From NCBI GenBank assembly GCA_038526915.1, contig JBCBGF010000011.1, positions 33,933 through 97,932 of the forward strand: 64,000 bases of DNA, read 5' to 3'. The DNA comes from JBCBGF01 sp038526915 (GTDB lineage: Bacteria; Pseudomonadota; Alphaproteobacteria; Rhodobacterales; Rhodobacteraceae). A program made the position numbers and the translations under genes. Below, one piece after another: positions 6,990 through 15,109 of this stretch; the stretch's first letter is position 1, and every line of letters begins with the position of its first letter. A model generated the notes under the pieces. That model was given only the letters and a program-made list of their open reading frames with translations. It was not told where the DNA came from and searched no databases.

Positions 6990-7676
6990 ATGACCTTCAA
7001 ACGCTACGCCATCTACTACACCCCCGCGCCCGGACCCTTGGCTGCGTTTGGGGCGGCGTGGCTGGGGTGGGATATCGCCACCGCGCAAGATGTGCCGCAG
7101 CCTGAGATCGCGGGGCTTCCGCAGCCTGTGCAGGCCCTGACCGAGACACCCAGGAAATACGGGTTTCATGCGACCCTCAAACCGCCGTTCCGGCTGGCCA
7201 AGGGAACGGATGCCACCGCGCTGACCGAGGCGGTGGCCGCCTTCGCCGCCACGCACGCTGCCGCAGAGGCGCCGGGCCTGGTCCTCGCCCGATTGGGCGC
7301 GTTTCTGGCGCTGGTGCCCCATGGCGATGCGACCGCGGTGAACGGGCTGGCCGGTGAGATCGTGACCGCGTTCGATCAGTTTCGCGCCCCGGCGGGGGCG
7401 GCGGAGCTGGCACGGCGACGGGCGGCTGGGCTCACTGCGGCGCAAGAGGCCAATCTGGTGCGCTGGGGGTATCCGTATGTGCTTGAGGAGTTTCGCTTTC
7501 ACATGACCCTCACGGGCAAGCTATCGCCTGAGGCGGTCACCGCGACTGAGGCTGCGCTGGCCCCAGCTGTGGCACCGGTTTTGCCGGCACCGTTCCGGTT
7601 GGATGCGCTGACCCTTGCAGGGGAGGACGCAGCAGGCCGGTTCTGCGAAATCACCCGCTTTCCCCTCATCGGATAG
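6990..7676 (+). CDS. DUF1045 / 2H-phosphoesterase-like protein
   Basis: A 228-residue cytosolic protein with two H-x-T motifs, FHATLKPPF near residue 58 and FHMTLTGKL near residue 172, the hallmark of the 2H phosphoesterase fold. It opens MTFKRYAIYYTPAPGPL and has GWDIA near residue 27, as in the DUF1045 family often annotated as phosphonate-metabolism protein (TIGR03223). No phosphonate genes are near, so that role is not supported here; a cyclic phosphodiester or RNA-end substrate is equally possible. The ATG at 6990 follows GGAAAGGAAAG; the longer frame from 6942 is unlikely. Confidence 0.82.
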   Translation: MTFKRYAIYYTPAPGPLAAFGAAWLGWDIATAQDVPQPEIAGLPQPVQALTETPRKYGFHATLKPPFRLAKGTDATALTEAVAAFAATHAAAEAPGLVLARLGAFLALVPHGDATAVNGLAGEIVTAFDQFRAPAGAAELARRRAAGLTAAQEANLVRWGYPYVLEEFRFHMTLTGKLSPEAVTATEAALAPAVAPVLPAPFRLDALTLAGEDAAGRFCEITRFPLIG

Positions 7677-7726
7677 GGCCCCTTGTACAGCGGGTCCACA
7701 CCAGACAAATCCTCTGCAACTGTCCC

Positions 7727-7755
7727 TTTCCTTGGATGCGTCCACAACATATAGT
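7727..7755 (+). promoter_or_regulatory. Possible promoter of mipZ
   Basis: TATAGT at 7750-7755 is a good -10 element 50 bp before the mipZ start; TTTCCT at 7727-7732 is a weak -35 element at 17 bp. Confidence 0.3.
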
Positions 7756-7805
7756 GGCTCTAACACCCGGTCGCAGAACCGTGGGCAGGCATATCGAGGG
7801 CAGTC

Positions 7806-8618
7806 GTGGCGCATATCATCGTCGTCGGGAATGAAAAAGGCGGGTCTGGCAAGTCGACCACGTCGATGCACGTCGCGACCGCGCTGGTTCGGATGGGGCA
7901 CCGGGTCGGAACGCTTGATCTGGACCTGCGCCAAAAGACCCTTGGCCGCTATGTCGAGAACCGGACGAAGTTCAACAAAAACCACAACCTGACCCTGCCG
8001 GTCCCCGCCTATCGCGACTTGCCGGAGGTGACACAGGATCAGCTGCGCCCGGGCGAAAACGTCCATGACCGGCGGCTGTCGGCGGCGGTGTCGGGGATGG
8101 AAAAGGACAGCGATTTCATCTTGATCGACTGTCCCGGCTCGCACACCCGGCTGAGCCAGGTGGCGCATTCGCTGGCCGATACGCTGGTCACGCCGCTGAA
8201 CGACAGTTTCGTGGATTTTGATCTGCTGGCCCGTGCGGACCCTGAGACCAACAAGATCCTCGGCCCGTCGATCTATTCCGAGATGGTGTGGAACGCGCGG
8301 CAGTTGCGCGCGCAGGCGGGGCTTGCGCCGATTGACTGGATCGTGGTGCGCAATCGTCTGGGGGCGCAGGCGATGCACAACAAAAAGAAAATGGGCGATG
8401 CGCTGGGTGATCTGGCCCGCCGGATCGGGTTTCGCGTGGTGCCGGGGTTCAGCGAGCGGGTGATCTTCCGCGAGCTGTTTCCGCGCGGGCTGACATTGCT
8501 GGACCTGCGCGACATCGGCGTGAAGGGGCAGATGAACATCTCCAACGTGGCCGCACGGCAGGAAGTGCGGGATCTAGTCAGAGAGCTGCGTCTGCCTGGC
8601 GTGACCGTGGATTTCTGA
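7806..8618 (+). CDS. mipZ: Division-plane positioning ATPase MipZ
   Basis: A 270-residue ParA-superfamily ATPase. In Caulobacter MipZ binds ParB at the poles and inhibits FtsZ, restricting division to midcell. The deviant Walker A EKGGSGKST, the switch-I region LDLDLRQKTLGRYVENR and the Walker B FILIDCPGSHTRLS are visible; the LDLRQ-x-T-x-x-R-x-x-ENR stretch is characteristic of MipZ rather than ParA. The C-terminal helix includes VRNRLGAQAMHNKKKM. It starts with GTG at 7806. It stands alone, not next to parAB, as usual for MipZ. Family assignment is strong. Confidence 0.93.
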   Translation: MAHIIVVGNEKGGSGKSTTSMHVATALVRMGHRVGTLDLDLRQKTLGRYVENRTKFNKNHNLTLPVPAYRDLPEVTQDQLRPGENVHDRRLSAAVSGMEKDSDFILIDCPGSHTRLSQVAHSLADTLVTPLNDSFVDFDLLARADPETNKILGPSIYSEMVWNARQLRAQAGLAPIDWIVVRNRLGAQAMHNKKKMGDALGDLARRIGFRVVPGFSERVIFRELFPRGLTLLDLRDIGVKGQMNISNVAARQEVRDLVRELRLPGVTVDF

Positions 8619-8700
8619 ACAGCGCCGGCGAGAAGCGCCTTACAGGGCCTCATCACCTGCCTTGGCATCATCGATAGAGTTTAAACGGGGGGATCAGAGC

Positions 8701-9693
8701 ATGGCTTTGTCCACAAGGCAGTTTGGCCGCACCGGCTGGCAGGTCAGCGCCATCGGGTTTGGCGCCTGGGCGATCGGCGGCAACTGGGGCGATGTCAGCG
8801 ACGACGATGCCAAGGCCACGCTGAACGCCGCGCTCTCATCCGGTGTGACGTTTCTCGATACCGCCGATGTCTATGGCGACGGGCGGTCAGAGCGGTTGAT
8901 CCGCGATGTTCTGGCCACGCACACAGGCCCGCGCCCGGTGGTGGCGACCAAGGCCGGGCGGCGGCTCGATCCGCATGTGTCAGAGGCGTATACGGCCGAG
9001 GCTTTAGAGGCGTTTATCGACCGCAGCCGCGACAACCTCGGCGTCGAGACGCTGGACCTGGTGCAGCTGCATTGCCCGCCGACGGAGGTCTATTACCGGC
9101 CCGAGATCTTTGCCGCGCTGGACGACATGGTGGCGCGGGGCAAGCTGCGCCATTACGGCGTTTCGGTGGAGAAGGTGGAGGAAGCCCTGAAGGCGTTCGC
9201 GTATCCCGGCGTGGTGTCGGTCCAGATCATCTACAACATGTTCCGCCAGCGCCCGGCCGAACTCTTCTTTCGCGAGGCAAAAGCACGCGATGTCGCCGTG
9301 ATCGCGCGGGTGCCGTTGGCGAGCGGATTGCTCACCGGCAAGATGCGCGCGGATACCGCGTTTGCCGCCGATGATCATCGGAACTTCAACCGTCATGGCG
9401 CCGCGTTCGATGTGGGCGAGACCTTTGCAGGCGTGCCCTATGAGGCAGCGCTGGACGCGGTGGAGGAGGTGCGCAAGCTGGTGCCCGAAGGGGCCACGAT
9501 GGCGGCACTGGCCTTGCGCTGGATCCTGATGGCGGAAGCCGTGAGCGTCGTGATCCCCGGTGCGAGGAGCCCCGATCAAGCGCATGCGAATGCTGCGGCA
9601 GAGGCGATGGGGGCCCTATCGGAAGATGTGATGGCGGCGGTGCGAGAGATCTATGAGACGCAGGTCGCCGAGTTTGTGCATCATCGGTGGTGA
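8701..9693 (+). CDS. Aldo/keto reductase
   Basis: A 330-residue NADPH-dependent aldo/keto reductase of the TIM-barrel superfamily. The catalytic tetrad is intact: D and Y in LDTADVYGDG, K in VVATKAGRR and H in LVQLHCPP. The cofactor-site loop includes IPGARSPDQAHANAAA near the C-terminus. The ATG at 8701 follows GGGGGATCAG. It is transcribed toward nagA, with 7 bp between the two stop codons. Substrate unknown; it is not closely like the other two AKRs in the window. Confidence 0.9.
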   Translation: MALSTRQFGRTGWQVSAIGFGAWAIGGNWGDVSDDDAKATLNAALSSGVTFLDTADVYGDGRSERLIRDVLATHTGPRPVVATKAGRRLDPHVSEAYTAEALEAFIDRSRDNLGVETLDLVQLHCPPTEVYYRPEIFAALDDMVARGKLRHYGVSVEKVEEALKAFAYPGVVSVQIIYNMFRQRPAELFFREAKARDVAVIARVPLASGLLTGKMRADTAFAADDHRNFNRHGAAFDVGETFAGVPYEAALDAVEEVRKLVPEGATMAALALRWILMAEAVSVVIPGARSPDQAHANAAAEAMGALSEDVMAAVREIYETQVAEFVHHRW

Positions 9694-9700
9694 GGGGCGT

Positions 9701-10840
9701 CTAAACCTCCCTGCCCGCCTGCCAGACCCCGCGCAGAACCGGCTCTTCATCCAGATCGAGATGCACAAAATCGGCGGGCCCACCTGGCACAAGTGTGCCC
9801 TGCCCGTCGGTTAGCCCGGCCACTTGCGTCGGGCGTGATGTGGCCATTGTCAACGCCTCGGCCCGATCGATATGCATGTTTGCAATCGCCGTGGCCAAGT
9901 CCAGATCCGCGCCCGCCAAAGTGCCATCGGCAAGTGTCAACCGCCCATCCGCCCGCAAAACCGCGCGCCCGTTCAGCGTGAAGCGATCGATGTCGGACCC
10001 CGCCGTGGCCATTGCGTCGCTGACAAGAAAGAGATTACCCCGCGTTTCTTTCGCGCGAAGGGCAATAGTGACGTTTGTGGGATGGACATGAACGCCATCC
10101 GCGATCAACCCGGCGCTAAAGCCCAGGTCCAGCGCCGCCCCCACCAGACCCGGCGCACGCGCCGTCATCTGGCTCATCGCGTTGAACAGATGCGTGACGC
10201 AGGTTGCCCCGGCCGCGAACGCCTGCAAGGCAGCCTCATAACTGCAATCGCTGTGGCCAAGCGAAATCACGATGCCGGCACCACTCAGGCGTCGGATCTG
10301 TGCGACCGTCACACTTTCTGGCGCGACCGTCACCTTTAGCACCGGAAGGCGCTGGGCGGCCTCAAGCAAAATCTCCTCATCGGCCTCGGTCATCGCGCGG
10401 ATTAGTGCCCCGTCATGCGCCCCTTTCCGCGCGACGCTCAGATGCGGGCCTTCGAGGTGCAGGCCTGCGATCCCAGGCACACCGTCCGCGATGGCGGCCG
10501 CGACCGCGTCGATGGCTTGGGCCGTCACCTCTGGCGTGTCGGTGATCAGCGTCGGCAGGATCGTCGTCGCCCCCAGCCGCGCATGCGCGGCGGCGATGGT
10601 GGCCAGTGTCTCGACGCGGGGGTCGTCGTTGAACATCCGCCCGCCCCCGCCGTTGACCTGGAGATCGACAAAGCCCGGGGCGAGGATACCCTGGCCAAGA
10701 TCGGTCACGGCACAAGCGCCGGGAATGTCGGCCGTGTTGCAGAGGCCCTGCACACGGTCACCGTCGATGATCAACGCGGTGTCCTTGTGCAGCACCGCCC
10801 CGTCAAACACCCGCTTCGCGATATAGCCGCGCAAGCTCAC
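9701..10840 (-). CDS. nagA: N-acetylglucosamine-6-phosphate deacetylase
   Basis: A 379-residue amidohydrolase that removes acetate from GlcNAc-6-phosphate. Motifs: APGFVDLQVNGGGGRMFND, GLHLEGPHLS (metal-ligand Glu), ISLGHSDCSYEAAL and ATCVTHLFNAMSQM (metal histidines), and LVSDAMATAGSD (catalytic Asp). The start is GTG at 10840, overlapping the stop of the SIS gene (GTGA). It is last in the order GntR, kinase, SIS deaminase, nagA, so the operon takes GlcNAc through phosphorylation, deacetylation and deamination to fructose-6-phosphate. Confidence 0.95.
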   Translation of the reverse strand: MSLRGYIAKRVFDGAVLHKDTALIIDGDRVQGLCNTADIPGACAVTDLGQGILAPGFVDLQVNGGGGRMFNDDPRVETLATIAAAHARLGATTILPTLITDTPEVTAQAIDAVAAAIADGVPGIAGLHLEGPHLSVARKGAHDGALIRAMTEADEEILLEAAQRLPVLKVTVAPESVTVAQIRRLSGAGIVISLGHSDCSYEAALQAFAAGATCVTHLFNAMSQMTARAPGLVGAALDLGFSAGLIADGVHVHPTNVTIALRAKETRGNLFLVSDAMATAGSDIDRFTLNGRAVLRADGRLTLADGTLAGADLDLATAIANMHIDRAEALTMATSRPTQVAGLTDGQGTLVPGGPADFVHLDLDEEPVLRGVWQAGREV

Positions 10841-11868
10841 AGTGTTTCGGTCACTTTGCTGAGATGGCGGGGGCGGTCTGGGTCGATGCCGCGGGTGCGC
10901 GCGATGTGTTCAACAAGTCCGTAGAATGTGGTGATCAGGCTGATCGGATCGGTCAACGGGTGGCCTGATCGCACATGGGGCAGTGAGGTCGCGCGGGCCG
11001 CCGTGTCGGAGGTGACAAAGACCTGCGCGCCTTTTTCGGCCAGCGCGTCGGCTGTCGCCACAACCTGATCGCGCGCGGCATCGGCGGCGGCAAAGCAGAG
11101 CACCGGGAAGCCGTCACCGACGATCGAGACGGGCCCGTGCAAAACCTCGGCCGAGGAATAGCTTTCGGCGTGAAGCTGGCAGGTTTCCTTGAACTTCAGC
11201 GCGGCCTCGTTCGACATCGCCCAGGCCGGACCGCGGCCCAGCGTGAAGAGCGATCCAGTACCGATGAGCGCACCTGCCACCGGCCCCCAATCCACCGCAA
11301 TCGCGCGTTCCAACACGACAGGCAGGTTGCGGATGGCCGCCAGCAACGCCTCATCCCGGCGCCACTCTGCGATCAGCATCAGGCCCGCCACCGCCGAGGC
11401 CACAAAGGTTTTCGTGGCGGCCACGCTGTGTTCGGGGCCCGCGTGGATGTTCAGAGGGTATTCGGTGACCTGCGCCAGCGGCGACTGCGGCGCATTTGTC
11501 AGCGCGATGGTCAGCGCGCCTTGCGTGCGCGCGCTGCGAGACATTTCCACAATATCGGGGCTTTGACCGGACTGCGAAACCGACAGGCAGGCGCTACTGC
11601 CCAGCCGTAGGGGCGCCTGATAGATCGAGGCGACCGAGGGCCCGACTGAGGCCACGGGCACGCCCATCACCAGTTCGCTGGCGTATTTGAGATAGGTGCA
11701 GATGTGATCTGAAGATCCCCGGGCCACGGTGACCAAACAGGCCGGATTGCGGTTGGCCAATGCACGGGCGGCGGCGGCAATGTCGCGGGTGCCAAGGGAT
11801 AGAAGGCGGTCGACCGCGTCGGGGATTTCATCGATTTCGCGGCGCATCAGGCTTGGCAGATCGGACAT
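10837..11868 (-). CDS. SIS-domain glucosamine-6-phosphate deaminase (NagB-II type)
   Basis: A 343-residue protein with two SIS domains, homologous to the isomerase half of GlmS but without its glutaminase domain. SIS motifs ARGSSDHICTYLKYASE and SVSQSGQSPDIVEM bind the sugar phosphate; ETCQLHAESYSSAEVLHGP is the GlmS/AgaS-like catalytic region. In this context it most likely converts glucosamine-6-phosphate to fructose-6-phosphate plus ammonia, replacing classical NagB. The ATG at 11868 overlaps the kinase stop (TGATG). A role as a galactosamine deaminase (AgaS) is less likely next to nagA. Confidence 0.88.
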   Translation of the reverse strand: MSDLPSLMRREIDEIPDAVDRLLSLGTRDIAAAARALANRNPACLVTVARGSSDHICTYLKYASELVMGVPVASVGPSVASIYQAPLRLGSSACLSVSQSGQSPDIVEMSRSARTQGALTIALTNAPQSPLAQVTEYPLNIHAGPEHSVAATKTFVASAVAGLMLIAEWRRDEALLAAIRNLPVVLERAIAVDWGPVAGALIGTGSLFTLGRGPAWAMSNEAALKFKETCQLHAESYSSAEVLHGPVSIVGDGFPVLCFAAADAARDQVVATADALAEKGAQVFVTSDTAARATSLPHVRSGHPLTDPISLITTFYGLVEHIARTRGIDPDRPRHLSKVTETL

Positions 11869-12752
11869 CACGCAGATCCTTCGGGGTCGGCGGCATCTCG
11901 GCCCATTCGCGCGGCCAGTGCAAGCGCGCCGTCAAGCGGTGTGCCGTTTGGGCGGATAATCGTGAGATCGGGCGACAGGTAGGGCCGGTAATGCGGCGCG
12001 ACGCTGCCGATCAGGCACAGGGGGTCAGTCGCGGGATGCCCGAGGGCCGTGAGCGCATCGGTTATATAGACCGCCCCGCGTTGCATCAGGGCAATGGCGT
12101 TTCCGTCACCGGACGCGGCTGCATCGATGATCGCGCGCACGCGGGGCTTTGCGCCATAGTCGCGCGGTTTGGCGGTTGCCGCAAACGCGACGGCCCCCTG
12201 CGCGCCGCCGAGATCGCCTAGGACGGATCGCGTCAGGTCGCTGTGCGGGACCAAGCCGTCTTCCGCCCTTAGTGCCAGTGCCAGAACCTCGCGCCCGAGC
12301 CAGCCGCCCGACGCATCGTCGCCAACGGCCAATCCCCAGCCGCCCGCAAAGCGGATGCCCTGCGCCCTCTGCCTGCCAAGAAACGAGCCGGTGCCGATGG
12401 CTGCAACGCTTCCCTCGCGCTGTCCCAAGGCCCCGACGACCGCAGGCAGCCGGTCTTCGCCGATCTCGATGCGCTCAAGCGGCAGGGCTGCGGCGATCTC
12501 TCCGGCTGCGTCGGCATTTTTCAGCCCCGCCACACCGGCAAAGGCGGGGATGTCTGTCAGCGGCTGCCCCGCGGCCTGCGCCAGTTGCGCGAGCCCATCC
12601 CTCAGCGTTGCAACCACCGCCGCGTGATCCGTGGTGGCATTTGCACCAGACGTTTCCACCTCGATCCGCCGCGCACCCAGTTGCAGGGCAAAGCGGCACG
12701 TGGAGGCCCCGCAATCGATGCCGAGGGCAGTGCTGGGATCGGGTGTGGTCAT
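11868..12752 (-). CDS. N-acetylglucosamine kinase, BadF/BadG/BcrA/BcrD ATPase family
   Basis: A 294-residue sugar kinase of the ASKHA fold. It begins MTTPDPSTALGIDCGAST, where the phosphate-1 loop GIDCGASTCRFAL is visible; the phosphate-2 region is VAAIGTGSFLGRQ, followed by GGWGLAVGDDASGGWLGREV, typical of GlcNAc/glucosamine kinases. No PTS is present, so GlcNAc must be phosphorylated after uptake, and this gene fills that step. I chose the ATG at 12752 because the conserved strand starts right after it; the open frame continues to 12914. It is 112 bp downstream of the GntR gene. Confidence 0.88.
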   Translation of the reverse strand: MTTPDPSTALGIDCGASTCRFALQLGARRIEVETSGANATTDHAAVVATLRDGLAQLAQAAGQPLTDIPAFAGVAGLKNADAAGEIAAALPLERIEIGEDRLPAVVGALGQREGSVAAIGTGSFLGRQRAQGIRFAGGWGLAVGDDASGGWLGREVLALALRAEDGLVPHSDLTRSVLGDLGGAQGAVAFAATAKPRDYGAKPRVRAIIDAAASGDGNAIALMQRGAVYITDALTALGHPATDPLCLIGSVAPHYRPYLSPDLTIIRPNGTPLDGALALAARMGRDAADPEGSA

Positions 12753-12864
12753 GGGACGGCTATAGGGCAGCGCACCGAGTGACGCTATGGTGCCAAGACA
12801 CGCTATTGAGGGGGCGTGGCCTCTTGGTGACGTGGTTCGCGTTGGCTGTGCGGCGGGCGGTGTT

Positions 12865-13629
12865 TCAGCCCTCGACCGGGCTGTCCGCATGATGTTTTTC
12901 ACGGCGTGCAGCACGGGCAGCCATCACACCCTGGCCCAGATCCAGCGTGTAGGCCTGCAGGTCGGCCAACACCGTGTCGGCCTGAGCCGCGTCTCTGGCC
13001 TCAAGCGCATCCGTGAGCCGGGTGTGCAGATCGACAATCCGCTCGCGCGAGCGGGCGGTGAAGGTGATCATGTTCATCAGGGGCTGCATCGCCTCAACCG
13101 CGCCGGCAAGCTGATAGGACAAGACGGGATTGCCAGCACTGTCCACCAGCGCGCGGTGCAACGCCACATCGGAGGCGCAAAACGTCTCATCACTCAGCCC
13201 CGGCGTGGCTTGGCGGGTAATCTCGGCGCGCATTGCCGCAAGATGCGCGCCCGTTCGACGCTTCGCCGCCAAAACAGTGCACGCCCGTTCCATCGCATAA
13301 CGCGCTTCGCAAGCCACATCGAAGCGCACGTCGTTCATCGACAAAAGTAGTGTCGACGTGGTGATGTTCTGGGTCTGCGCCTCACCATAGGACAAACGCC
13401 GGACGAAAGCCCCACCGAAGGCCCCCCGCTCGGTCCGGATCAGCGATTGTGCGGCCAGGCGTTTGAGCGCCTCGCGCACCGTTGGTCGAGAGACCGAGAA
13501 TTGATCGGCCAACTCCGCTTCCGACGGCAGACGGTCATCGGCCAGAAGCGCGCCTGACAGGATCTGGTCGCGGATCGATTTGGCGATCTGGGCCGATAGA
13601 TCGGCTGTGGTTGTTTTGTCAGATTTCAT
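12865..13629 (-). CDS. GntR-family transcriptional regulator (FadR/FCD type)
   Basis: A 254-residue regulator with an N-terminal winged helix (LPSEAELADQFSVSRPTVREALKRL across residues 34-58) and a C-terminal all-helical FCD ligand domain containing the metal-binding D-x-x-x-H pattern (SDVALHRALVDSAGNP). It probably represses the GlcNAc genes that follow on the same strand and senses an amino-sugar phosphate or an organic acid. A pair of direct repeats in its own promoter region (13631-13657) is a plausible operator. Family certain, target inferred from position. Confidence 0.92.
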   Translation of the reverse strand: MKSDKTTTADLSAQIAKSIRDQILSGALLADDRLPSEAELADQFSVSRPTVREALKRLAAQSLIRTERGAFGGAFVRRLSYGEAQTQNITTSTLLLSMNDVRFDVACEARYAMERACTVLAAKRRTGAHLAAMRAEITRQATPGLSDETFCASDVALHRALVDSAGNPVLSYQLAGAVEAMQPLMNMITFTARSRERIVDLHTRLTDALEARDAAQADTVLADLQAYTLDLGQGVMAARAARREKHHADSPVEG

Positions 13630-13630
13630 T

Positions 13631-13657
13631 TGTCAGGCATTTAATTGTCTGGCATTT
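13631..13657. promoter_or_regulatory. Direct-repeat operator candidate for the GntR regulator
   Basis: TGTCAGGCATTT (13631-13642) and TGTCTGGCATTT (13646-13657) repeat with a 15-bp period immediately upstream of the GntR start and before the divergent DUF2182 gene. FadR-type GntR proteins bind TGTC/GACA-like sites in promoters, so autoregulation is likely. Confidence 0.5.
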
Positions 13658-13699
13658 CTATCGGCCAGAAGATGCGCGCGCAAGGGAGGGCCATTGCAA

Positions 13700-14458
13700 G
13701 TGGTTGCGTTCATCCGGGCCAGAGCACGATTGCACTGGATGCTGATGTTTGGCGGCGTCCTTTTAGGCTGGGCGTTGCTCTTTGCGATGGCGATCCCTCA
13801 GGAGCTGCGCGCGCTGGAGGGCACTTATGGCGCAGCCCTGATCGCCGCGATCTGCGGCCCGACGCCGGGATCGGCAGGGCCCCTGGGCGCGATCGTGATG
13901 TGGGCGCTGATGAGTGCCGCAATGATGGCCCCTACGGCATTCCCGGCCTTTGCCACCTATGACGATCTTGGCCATACGACGCAGACGCGGATGGGTCCCT
14001 TGGTGGCGGGGTATCTCGCCGTTTGGGGCGGGTTTTCGGTGCTGGCGGGTCTGGCGCAAGTCGCGCTGTTCGAGGCGGGGCTGATCGGGCTGTTCGGGCA
14101 AAGCCAGTCGGCGCTCTTCACCGGCGCACTCCTGATCGGCGCAGGGCTGTACCAGTTCAGCGCCCTGAAAGAGGCCTGCCTGTCACGCTGCCGCGCGCCG
14201 CTCACGTTTTTCATGCAGCACTGGGACGAAGGCCCGTGGCGCAATGGGCTGCGGCTTGGGGCCGACTGTTTGGGCTGCTGTTGGGCGCTCATGCTCCTCG
14301 CCTTTGTGGGCGGCACGATGAATTTGGCGTTCATGGGTCTCGCGATGGTGATCATGACGCTGGAAAAACTGCCGGAGATTGGCCGGCCTGTCACAAAGCC
14401 GCTGGGCGGCGTTCTGGTTGCGGCGGGTGTCGTGACATGGGCGCTGGCGCTGGCCTGA
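13700..14458 (+). CDS. DUF2182 integral membrane protein
   Basis: A 252-residue inner-membrane protein with about six to seven hydrophobic segments. It belongs to the DUF2182 family, described as predicted metal-binding membrane proteins. Diagnostic pieces: MWALMSAAMMAPTAFPAFA, the cysteine motif KEACLSRCRAPL, and LGADCLGCCWALMLLAFVGG. The MMAP and Cys pairs suggest a metal or thiol site in the membrane. GTG at 13700 has GGGAGGG nine bases upstream; a TTG at 13694 is the alternative. It is 16 bp before the DUF1326 gene, a pairing often seen, and heads a run that includes dmdA. Function unknown. Confidence 0.85.
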   Translation: MVAFIRARARLHWMLMFGGVLLGWALLFAMAIPQELRALEGTYGAALIAAICGPTPGSAGPLGAIVMWALMSAAMMAPTAFPAFATYDDLGHTTQTRMGPLVAGYLAVWGGFSVLAGLAQVALFEAGLIGLFGQSQSALFTGALLIGAGLYQFSALKEACLSRCRAPLTFFMQHWDEGPWRNGLRLGADCLGCCWALMLLAFVGGTMNLAFMGLAMVIMTLEKLPEIGRPVTKPLGGVLVAAGVVTWALALA

Positions 14459-14474
14459 AATCTGGAGAGACCAC

Positions 14475-15104
14475 ATGCCGCTTGACGCTTCATCCATCCC
14501 GCCCTGGTCGATCAAGGGTGAGCTGATCCTGAACTGCAACTGTACGATCTTCTGCCCTTGCGTGGTGAGCCTTGGGAAACACGCACCGACGGAAGGCTAC
14601 TGCCAGGCCTGGTCCGGGGTTCGGATCGACGAGGGCCAGTTCGGGGATGTCGACCTGTCCGGCCTGAATGTGGGGCTGATGCTGGAGATCCCGGGGCTGA
14701 TGGCGCGGGGCAACTGGAAGGCCGCCGCCTATATCGACGAGCGTGCGAGTGATGACGCCTATGACGCGCTGGTGTCGATCTTCAGCGGCGCGGCGCGGGG
14801 CACCACGGGCCTCTTCAAGATCCTGGTGAGCGAGTTCCTGGGCGCCGAACGCGCGCCCATCACCTATGAGAATGAGGGCAAGGCCCGCCGCCTGATGGTG
14901 GGCAAAAAGATCCAGGGTGAGATCGTGCCGGTCGCGGGCCACAAGGGCGAAGACATCGTCGTCACCAACACCGAATACTGGATGGGCCCGGACATCACCG
15001 TGGGCACCGCCACCAAAGGCCGGGTGCGCGCCTTTGGGCGGGTGTGGGATTTCGACGGACGGTCTGCGGAGATCTGCCAGATCGACTGGCACGGGCCGAG
15101 TTGA
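14475..15104 (+). CDS. DUF1326 domain protein
   Basis: A 209-residue soluble protein of the DUF1326 family. The N-terminus carries the family's cysteine cluster, ELILNCNCTIFCPC, which may bind metal or form a redox centre. Later segments include ANTEY-like VVTNTEYWMGPDITVGTA and a C-terminal FGRVWDFDGRSAEICQIDW. No signal peptide is seen. It lies between the DUF2182 gene (16 bp) and the acyl-CoA ligase (5 bp), so all are probably on one mRNA. No biochemical role is known to me. Confidence 0.85.
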   Translation: MPLDASSIPPWSIKGELILNCNCTIFCPCVVSLGKHAPTEGYCQAWSGVRIDEGQFGDVDLSGLNVGLMLEIPGLMARGNWKAAAYIDERASDDAYDALVSIFSGAARGTTGLFKILVSEFLGAERAPITYENEGKARRLMVGKKIQGEIVPVAGHKGEDIVVTNTEYWMGPDITVGTATKGRVRAFGRVWDFDGRSAEICQIDWHGPS

Positions 15105-15109
15105 CGGCC

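Noticed and set aside
6990..7676. Annotation as a phosphonate metabolism gene
   Set aside because: The family name comes from phn operons, but no phn gene occurs in the window; only the 2H-phosphoesterase fold is supported.
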